Shown here piece by piece: positions 6,483-11,776 of a stretch of DNA of 12,892 nucleotides. The DNA comes from Microbacteriaceae bacterium (lineage in GTDB: Bacteria > Actinomycetota > Actinomycetes > Actinomycetales > Microbacteriaceae): positions 1-12,892 of the forward strand of contig JAKONM010000287.1 in the NCBI GenBank assembly GCA_022701925.1, read 5' to 3'. Position numbers and translations under genes: made by a program. Numbering within the stretch: the first letter of the stretch is position 1; every line of letters starts with the position of its first letter. The notes under the pieces were generated by a model. That model saw only the letters and a program-made list of their open reading frames with translations. It made no database searches and was not told where the DNA came from.

Positions 6483-6599
6483 ATGAATCAGGGAGAAGAA
6501 ATCGGCTCTTGCGGCTTTCGGAAGCACACCGGTGTAATTGCTCCACGCCGAAGGAGCGCGGGGCTCCGGACGGTGATTCACGAGAAGGATCTTCAATGA
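6483..6599 (+). CDS. Possible 38-codon upstream frame overlapping the whiB start (ATGA)
   Basis: ATG 6483 follows GAGGGG (6472-6477) at about five bases. The frame encodes 38 residues, starting MNQGEEIGSCGF and ending HEKDLQ, and its TGA (6597-6599) overlaps ATG 6596 of whiB. About 22 of 38 codons end in G or C, far below the neighbouring genes, so it is not an ordinary conserved protein. It may be a leader frame whose translation sets whiB expression. The overlap alone proves little, because any gene starting ATGA provides a TGA in this frame; the ribosome site and the lack of earlier stops raise the odds. Confidence 0.35.
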   Translation: MNQGEEIGSCGFRKHTGVIAPRRRSAGLRTVIHEKDLQ

Positions 6600-6916
6600 C
6601 CACTTCCCCCTTCCAGACCTCGGTGCCGAGCGACTGGTTCGTCGACCCCATCAACCTGGGTGTGCCGAGCGTCCGTCGCGTCACGGAGGACGACGACAAC
6701 CCTCTGGCCTGGCAGGCGGACTCGCTCTGCGCGCAGACCGATCCTGAGGCGTTCTTCCCGGAGAAGGGCGGATCGACCCGCGAGGCGAAGAAGATCTGCG
6801 GGTCCTGCGAGGTGCGCAACCAGTGCCTGGAGTACGCGCTGCAGAACGACGAGCGCTTCGGCATCTGGGGCGGCATGAGCGAGCGCGAGCGCCGCAAGCT
6901 GCGCAAGGCGGGCTGA
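6596..6916 (+). CDS. whiB: WhiB-family iron-sulfur transcriptional regulator (WhiB/WhiB2/WhmD type)
   Basis: A 106-residue cytosolic regulator that binds a [4Fe-4S] cluster and works with the principal sigma factor; members of this branch control septation and sporulation-type division in actinobacteria. The cluster ligands are C45, C68, C71 and C77 (C-x22-C-x2-C-x5-C). The signature region WQADSLCAQTDPEAFFPEKG is followed by STREAKKICGSC, the GIWGG turn (89-93) and a basic C-terminal tail, SERERRKLRKAG, for DNA contact. The roughly 38 residues before W39 are an acidic, variable extension. ATG 6596 has AGAAGGA upstream. The same frame continues up to 6338 without a stop, but that stretch is not WhiB-like. 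It is a single gene closed by a strong hairpin 19 bases after the stop, and it precedes the GT/DUF5719 pair, a common actinobacterial order. Confidence 0.96.
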   Translation: MTTSPFQTSVPSDWFVDPINLGVPSVRRVTEDDDNPLAWQADSLCAQTDPEAFFPEKGGSTREAKKICGSCEVRNQCLEYALQNDERFGIWGGMSERERRKLRKAG

Positions 6917-6935
6917 ACCGCCGCGACGGCGTGAT

Positions 6936-6971
6936 GGAAGGCCGCGGACCCGATCGGGTCCGCGGCCTTCC
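6936..6971 (+). terminator. Strong whiB terminator hairpin
   Basis: A perfect 36-base palindrome centred on GATC (6952-6955): a 16-pair GC-rich stem with a four-base loop, extended further with G-U pairs to about 6931-6976. It begins 19 bases after the whiB stop and is followed by GTCGTTCC, a weak T-tract of the kind seen in high-GC actinobacteria. It separates whiB from the GT operon. Confidence 0.88.
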
Positions 6972-7065
6972 GTCGTTCCGGGGCTCGGACCTCCTCGGCG
7001 GCTCCGTGGATGCCGGAACGGCGGCGGCGCGGCGCGGCGCCTGCGCGTGTCGTGGTCCTGCCGCC

Positions 7066-7071
7066 TACCGT
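7066..7071 (+). promoter_or_regulatory. -10 element TACCGT, predicted leaderless start of the GT-DUF5719 operon
   Basis: TACCGT is followed by exactly six bases and GTG 7078. There is no ribosome site. Because the strong whiB terminator lies upstream, an independent promoter is needed here, which supports the call. The bases between the terminator and this element (6977-7065) show nothing else. Confidence 0.6.
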
Positions 7072-7077
7072 GATGCG

Positions 7078-10000
7078 GTGCCGACCTCTGTCACCGCGAT
7101 CCTCGTCGCGGGCGAGGGGGCCGACTGGCTGCGGACCACTCTGGACGCGCTGACCGTCCAGACCCGCGTGCCCGACCGGCTGGTCGTGGTGCAGCTGGGC
7201 TCCAGCCCGGCGATCGCCGGCATCATCGACGCGGTCGAGCCCACCGTGCACGCCCGGGTCCATGCCAGGGCGGGCTTCGGTCAGGCCGTCGAGGCGGGGG
7301 TGCGGGCGGCCGGGCTCACCCCGGGGGAGGACCAGTGGCTCTGGCTGCTGGCGGCGGACAACGCCCCCGAGCCGCCCGCCCTCGAGCGGCTGCTGCAGGC
7401 CGTCGAGGCGGCGCCGTCCGTGGTTGTCGCCGGGCCGAAGCAGATGCAGTGGGACGCGCCGCAGTACCTGCAGGCCTTCGGACGGACGGTGACGCCCTGG
7501 GGGACCGCGGTCGAGCTGGCGGAGCCGGAGCTGGACCAGGCGCAGTACGACCGGCTGAGCGACGTGATGGCGGTCGCCGCCGGCGGGATGCTCGTGCAGG
7601 AGCAGGCCTGGCGGACGCTGGGCGGCTTCGACCGGGCGCTGCCCGCCTACGACGACGCGCTGGACTTCTGCGTGCGCGCCCGGCTCGCCGGGCACCGCGT
7701 GCAGCTCGTCCCGCGGGCGCGGGTGCGCTCCGCCGGCGACGAGGCGCCCGGTACCCGGCTGCTGGGCGCCTCCACCTCCGTCGCCCGGCGGGCCAGGCTG
7801 CGACGCGAGGCACAGCTGCACCGCCGGCTGGCCTGGGCGCCGCTGCCCGTGGTGCCCCTGCACTGGCTCTCCATCGCGCCGCTCGGCGTCGTGCGGGCGC
7901 TCGGCCAGCTGCTGCGCAAGCAGCCGGGCGCCGCCCCCGCCGAGCTGGTCGCCGCGCTGGTCGTGCTGCTGACCTGCTTCGCGCCGGTCGCCCGGGCCAG
8001 GGCGCGCATCGGCCGCACGCGGCGCACGGGGTGGAGCGCCCTCGCGCCGCTGCGGCAGCCGTGGAAGGAGGTGCGGCGCCGCCGAGCGCTGACCCGGGAC
8101 AACGGGCAGCCGGTGGAGCGCCGTGAACCCGTGGACTTCTTCGGCGGCGGGGGGTTCGCGACCGCCGTCGGCGTCGCCGCGGTCTCCGCGCTGCTGTTCG
8201 CACCGCTGATCGGCGCGGCGGCGATCAGCGGCGGCTCCCTGCTGCCGCTCGGCACGATCCGGAGCCTGTGGGAGTCGGTCGGCTGGGGCGTCCATCCGCT
8301 CGGCGGCGGCTTCGTCGGGCCCGCGGACCCCTTCGCGATGGTGCTGGCGCTGCTGGGGTCGCTGACGTTCTGGCACCCCTCCGCGGCCGTCGTGGGGCTG
8401 TGGCTGCTCGCCCTGCCGATCGCCGCGGCCGGAGGATGGCTGGCAACGGCCCGCTTCACCCGGCGGCCACCGCTGCGGGTCGTCGGCGGACTGCTCTGGG
8501 CCGCGGCGCCCACCCTGGTCGTGGCGCTGGACCAGGGCAGGATCGGCGGGGTCCTGGTGCACCTGGCCGCTCCGTTCGCGCTGCTCGCCGCCTTCCAGGT
8601 GCGCCGTTCGTGGACGGCGTCGGCCTGCCTGGGGCTGCTCGGCGCGCTGATCGCCGCATGCTCGCCCAGCCTGCTGCCCCTGCTGGCCGCCACCTGGGTC
8701 GCCGCGGTGGTGCTGGGGCTGACCCGTGGCACCGAGGAGGGCGGCCGCATCACGCGGATCCTGCCGCTGCCCCTGCCGACCGCCGTGCTCTTCCTCCCCC
8801 TGATCGCCGAGCAGCTGCTGCACGGCCGGCTCGCCGGCGTGCTCGCGGACCCGGGGCCGGTGGCGGCGCCCGGGGCGACCGCCGACCTGCTGGGGCTGCC
8901 CGCCCAGGTGTCGACGGTGCTGCAGCTGGCTGCCGGCTGGCCCGCGTGGACGGTGGACGGGTGGGAGGCGCTGACGCAGCCGCTGGGGCTCACGGGTGCT
9001 GCCGCGGCCGTCTTCGTGTGGCTGCTCGGCGTGCCCCTGCTGCTGCTCGCGCTGGTGGGCCTGTTCTGGCCGCGCCGCAGCGTCCCCATCCGGGTCGGCG
9101 TCGCGGGCGTGGGCGGCCTGGTCGTCGCCGTGCTGGCCACCCGGATCCAGGTCGTCTCCGACGGCTCGGTGCCGGTCTCCGCCTGGCCGGGCGCCGCCCT
9201 GAGCCTCGCCTGGCTCGGCGTGCTGGAGGCGGCCGTGTGCGGCCTCGACCGACTGTCCGCGGGCGCCGCCGTGCCGCTCGCGGACCGCATCGGCCGGGCG
9301 GGCGCCCGCATCCGCGCCCTCAGCGCCTCCGCCATCGGGTTCACCGCGGTCGTCGCACTGCTGGCGGCGGCGTCCCCGCTGCTGGTCGGCGTGCTGCTCG
9401 GCACCGCTGCGGTGCGTCCGGGATCGGCGGCCACCGTGCCGGCCCTCGTGGCCGCGGAGGCGCAGGGCCGGCCGGCCCTCGGCATGCTGACGCTCGCCGC
9501 TCAGCCCGACGGCGGCTTCCGCAAGCGGCTGGTGCGCGGGGAGGGGCAGACGCTGGAGCGGCTCAGCACCCTGCAGACCACCGCGGGGTTCGGCGAGACC
9601 GTCGGGCTGGCGCGCCTCGCCGCCGGGCTCGTGCAGCCGAGCGGCGACGACCTCCGGGCGGCGCTCGACACGTACCGCATCGGCTACGTGCTGCTGCAGC
9701 CCGGCGCGGACGGCGCGACGGCGCGGGCCGCGACGGACGAGGCGCGCAGCACCCTCGGCGCGAACTCGCTGCTCACCGCGGTGTCCACGACCTCCGCGGG
9801 CACCCTGTACCGCTTCGGCGGGCTGGAGTCCGGCCCGGGCTCGGTGGTGCCGACCGGCCCGAGCCCGACCGGCTCGCCGCTCGGGCTGCTGGTGCTGACC
9901 GTGCAGCTGCTGGTCCTGGGGCTGACCGCGCTGCTGGCGCTGCCGACCCGTCGCCTCGCCACGCGCTTCCGGCCGGTCGCAGCACTGTCCGCGCCGAAGG

Positions 10001-10137
10001 CGGACGTGCGCTCGATCGAGAAGGCGCCGCTCTCGGCGCAGGCCGCGGCACTCGCTCCCGAGCAGGCGATGGCGCGCGGCCTGGGGCGGACCCCGGCGCC
10101 GCAGGACGCTCGCGAGGAGGTGGGGGCGTGGCGCTGA
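7078..10137 (+). CDS. Large membrane glycosyltransferase: GT2 domain fused to a multi-helix membrane domain
   Basis: A 1,019-residue protein. Residues 1-245 form a GT2 nucleotide-sugar transferase domain: VTAILVAGEG start, acidic site at D94 (LLAADNAPEP), and the acceptor-side signature GGFDRALPAYDDALDF (182-197) followed by RARLAGHRVQLVP. A basic linker leads to a membrane domain of roughly ten or more helices from residue 361 onward, then an extracytoplasmic-looking stretch (about 780-920), a final helix near 935-957 and a charged tail. The enzyme probably builds or exports a surface glycan; donor and acceptor are unknown. GTG 7078 is fixed by the -10 element and alignment to the GT2 core. 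Its stop overlaps the next gene by ten bases. The equivalent of the DD pair in relatives, as I recall them, is AD here (A93-D94), which may affect metal binding. Confidence 0.88.
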   Translation: MPTSVTAILVAGEGADWLRTTLDALTVQTRVPDRLVVVQLGSSPAIAGIIDAVEPTVHARVHARAGFGQAVEAGVRAAGLTPGEDQWLWLLAADNAPEPPALERLLQAVEAAPSVVVAGPKQMQWDAPQYLQAFGRTVTPWGTAVELAEPELDQAQYDRLSDVMAVAAGGMLVQEQAWRTLGGFDRALPAYDDALDFCVRARLAGHRVQLVPRARVRSAGDEAPGTRLLGASTSVARRARLRREAQLHRRLAWAPLPVVPLHWLSIAPLGVVRALGQLLRKQPGAAPAELVAALVVLLTCFAPVARARARIGRTRRTGWSALAPLRQPWKEVRRRRALTRDNGQPVERREPVDFFGGGGFATAVGVAAVSALLFAPLIGAAAISGGSLLPLGTIRSLWESVGWGVHPLGGGFVGPADPFAMVLALLGSLTFWHPSAAVVGLWLLALPIAAAGGWLATARFTRRPPLRVVGGLLWAAAPTLVVALDQGRIGGVLVHLAAPFALLAAFQVRRSWTASACLGLLGALIAACSPSLLPLLAATWVAAVVLGLTRGTEEGGRITRILPLPLPTAVLFLPLIAEQLLHGRLAGVLADPGPVAAPGATADLLGLPAQVSTVLQLAAGWPAWTVDGWEALTQPLGLTGAAAAVFVWLLGVPLLLLALVGLFWPRRSVPIRVGVAGVGGLVVAVLATRIQVVSDGSVPVSAWPGAALSLAWLGVLEAAVCGLDRLSAGAAVPLADRIGRAGARIRALSASAIGFTAVVALLAAASPLLVGVLLGTAAVRPGSAATVPALVAAEAQGRPALGMLTLAAQPDGGFRKRLVRGEGQTLERLSTLQTTAGFGETVGLARLAAGLVQPSGDDLRAALDTYRIGYVLLQPGADGATARAATDEARSTLGANSLLTAVSTTSAGTLYRFGGLESGPGSVVPTGPSPTGSPLGLLVLTVQLLVLGLTALLALPTRRLATRFRPVAALSAPKADVRSIEKAPLSAQAAALAPEQAMARGLGRTPAPQDAREEVGAWR

Positions 10138-11681
10138 ACCCGCGCGTGCTCTCCGCCACCACGCTGGTCCTCGCCGGCGTCGTCGGGGCCGTGGTCGTCG
10201 GCCAGCTGCCGGCGCTGGGCGTGACCGACACCGCGATCACCGCGATCCCCGCCTCCCCGAGACAGGCACTGGTGTGCCCGGGCCCCGTCGTGGCAGTGGG
10301 GGCGGAGGGGACGGCGCCCGACGAGGTGACCGCCGCGGGCCGGCCGTCGCGGGTCGCCGGCACCGCGAAGGGCGCCGACGTGACGAGCACGCCCCTGAAG
10401 CGCGGCGGGCTCGACGGCGGCGGAACGGCTCCGCGCGTGCTCAGCGCCGCCGCGGCACCCGCAGCGGGCGCCCTCGCCGGCGCGCAGGTCGAGCAGGTCG
10501 CCACGGGCGACGCGGCGGGGTTCGCTGCGGCCTCGTGCGCGGCTCCGGTCGCGGACGCGTGGTTCGCGGCGGGCGCGACGACCACCGGGCGCACCTCGGT
10601 GCTGCTGCTCGCGAACCCCTCGGCCGCCGCCGCGCGGGTCGCGGTGCGCATCTGGACGGAGGACGGGCCGCTCGCCGACACCGGCGGCACCGAGATCGCG
10701 GTGCCGGCCGGCGACCGCCGGGCGGTGTCGCTGGCCGGCCTCGCGCCCTCCGCCGGCGGCCTCGTGGTGCGGGTCACCTCGTCGGGCGCGCGGATCGGCG
10801 CCGCCGTGGAGCAGCGCACGGTGCGGGGGCTGGAGTCCGGCGGCGTCGACATCGCGGGCGCGACCGCGGCCCCTGCGCGGCGGCAGACCATCACCGGGAT
10901 GCGCGTGGCCGGCGCCGCGGCGGTCGCCGAGACCCAGCGGGAGGACGACTACGGCGACCTGCAGCCGGTCGTGCGCGTGCTCCTGCCGGGCTCGAAGCCT
11001 GCCGATGTCGCGATCTCGGTCCGCTCCTCCGCGGGCGGTGCTCCGATCACCGCCGGCCGCCGCGTCGCGGCCGGCGTCGTGACGGACTTCCCGATCCGAG
11101 GGCTGGCGGACGGCACGTGGAGCGTCGAGGTGCGCTCGAGCGTGCCGCTGGTCGCCGGCGCACGGGTGTCGGTGGTCGCCGACGCCGGCGCCTCGAGCAC
11201 GCCCGACGACGGATCGTCCAGCAGCAGCAGCAGCAGCGGCTCCGGCTCGGCGGCCGATGCGCCGGTCGGGTCGGACGCCGGCCTCGTCGGCGGCGACGGC
11301 CCGGTCGACACGGGGTCGGGCGCCTCGCCCGCCACCGGCTCGCCCACCTCCACCTCCCGGGGCATCGACCTGGCCTGGTTCGGCGCGGGCGGTCGGCTCG
11401 GCGAGACGGCCGTCGTCGCCGTCGCGTCGGGCCCGGACCCCGTCCTCTCGGTCACCAGCACCGGCGTCGCCCGCACGGTCCGGGTCTCGGGGCCGGTCAG
11501 CGCGACCCTGCAGGTGCCCGCCGGAGGCACGGCGAGCCTGCCGGTGGCCCGCGGGGTGCTGGTGCTCTCCGGGGTCGGCGGCCTCGACGCCGCGGTCAGC
11601 TACGCGGGCACGGCGGCCGTCGCGGGCTACTCCGTCGAGCCGGCCGACCAGGAGGCGCGGGCCGTCCGCGTGACCCGGTGA
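10128..11681 (+). CDS. DUF5719 family exported protein of unknown function
   Basis: A 517-residue protein with one N-terminal hydrophobic segment (about 7-28), acting as signal anchor or uncleaved signal, then an Ala/Val/Thr-rich, probably beta-rich extracytoplasmic part. The family mark is the stretch after C137: a Cys, then ADAWFAAG and GRTSVLLLANPS, leading into VAVRIWTEDGPL. C50 and C137 could form a disulfide outside the membrane. A low-complexity linker at about 355-410 (eight Ser at 363-370, then Gly/Ser/Pro/Thr) separates two folded regions. GTG 10128 has GGAGG at a seven-base spacing and overlaps the stop of the GT gene, so the two are coupled and probably work together on the same glycan. 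No enzymatic motif is visible; a scaffold or binding role is a guess. Confidence 0.82.
   Translation: MALNPRVLSATTLVLAGVVGAVVVGQLPALGVTDTAITAIPASPRQALVCPGPVVAVGAEGTAPDEVTAAGRPSRVAGTAKGADVTSTPLKRGGLDGGGTAPRVLSAAAAPAAGALAGAQVEQVATGDAAGFAAASCAAPVADAWFAAGATTTGRTSVLLLANPSAAAARVAVRIWTEDGPLADTGGTEIAVPAGDRRAVSLAGLAPSAGGLVVRVTSSGARIGAAVEQRTVRGLESGGVDIAGATAAPARRQTITGMRVAGAAAVAETQREDDYGDLQPVVRVLLPGSKPADVAISVRSSAGGAPITAGRRVAAGVVTDFPIRGLADGTWSVEVRSSVPLVAGARVSVVADAGASSTPDDGSSSSSSSSGSGSAADAPVGSDAGLVGGDGPVDTGSGASPATGSPTSTSRGIDLAWFGAGGRLGETAVVAVASGPDPVLSVTSTGVARTVRVSGPVSATLQVPAGGTASLPVARGVLVLSGVGGLDAAVSYAGTAAVAGYSVEPADQEARAVRVTR
11220..11237 (+). repeat. AGC trinucleotide repeat (six units) encoding Ser
   Basis: Six consecutive AGC codons continue a TCG-TCC pair, giving eight serines in the DUF5719 linker. 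Slippage here would change linker length in frame, without breaking the gene. Confidence 0.8.
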
Positions 11682-11683
11682 CG

Positions 11684-11724
11684 CGCGTCGGTCCCTGCGA
11701 GGGCTCGGTCTCGGCGCCGACGCG
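11684..11724. repeat. 8-bp inverted repeat before the acyltransferase promoter; possible terminator of the GT operon
   Basis: CGCGTCGG (11684-11691) pairs perfectly with CCGACGCG (11717-11724), enclosing a smaller stem CCCT-GCG-AGGG. It starts three bases after the DUF5719 stop and ends one base before the TACCTT element. It may terminate the upstream operon or be a regulator site over the -35 region; no T-tract is present. Confidence 0.4.
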
Positions 11725-11725
11725 G

Positions 11726-11731
11726 TACCTT
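11726..11731 (+). promoter_or_regulatory. -10 element TACCTT, predicted leaderless start at ATG 11738
   Basis: TACCTT is followed by exactly six bases and ATG 11738, the same spacing as at the HAD, galE and GT genes. The ATG opens a 12-codon frame, not the acyltransferase itself. Confidence 0.55.
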
Positions 11732-11737
11732 CCGCTC

Positions 11738-11776
11738 ATGCCCGCCCTCCGCCGTCCGCCCCGCTGCCGTCGGTGA
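11738..11776 (+). CDS. 12-codon leader frame coupled to the acyltransferase
   Basis: ATG 11738 encodes MPALRRPPRCRR and stops at TGA 11774-11776, overlapping GTG 11773 of the acyltransferase. With a leaderless promoter pointing at this ATG and no ribosome site before GTG 11773, reinitiation after this short frame is the simplest way to translate the enzyme. The alternative is a single-base indel (for example in the CCCC run near 11759-11762) that split one continuous N-terminus. Confidence 0.4.
   Translation: MPALRRPPRCRR

Larger units (their letters stand above)
6297..6595 (+). other. Remaining whiB leader: palindromes and short frames, no ordinary gene
   Basis: About 300 bases of lower GC than the flanking genes. 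It contains CCCCTGATCAGGGG (6381-6394); a second repeat pair, TCCCTGA (6467-6473) with TCAGGGA (6488-6494) across a 14-base loop; ACACCGGTGT (6526-6535); and a small stem GGAGC/GCTCC (6553-6567). The ribosome site of whiB, AGAAGGA, lies within 6580-6590 and is itself part of a weak GAAG-GAT-CTTC stem. Two short reading frames are listed separately. A long structured 5' leader is the best reading. Confidence 0.5.

Noticed and set aside
6338..6595. N-terminal extension of WhiB
   Set aside because: The frame is open but the residues have no WhiB likeness, GC at third positions is low, and ATG 6596 has a good ribosome site.
6388..8823. 811-codon minus-strand open frame across whiB and the GT gene
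   Set aside because: Gln/Arg/Gly/Pro-rich shadow of the real plus-strand genes; it also reads through the whiB terminator palindrome.
8268..10127. Upstream extension of the DUF5719 frame
   Set aside because: It overlaps the GT coding region in another frame and is Arg/Gly/Ala-rich; GTG 10128 has a clear ribosome site and is followed by a signal-like helix.
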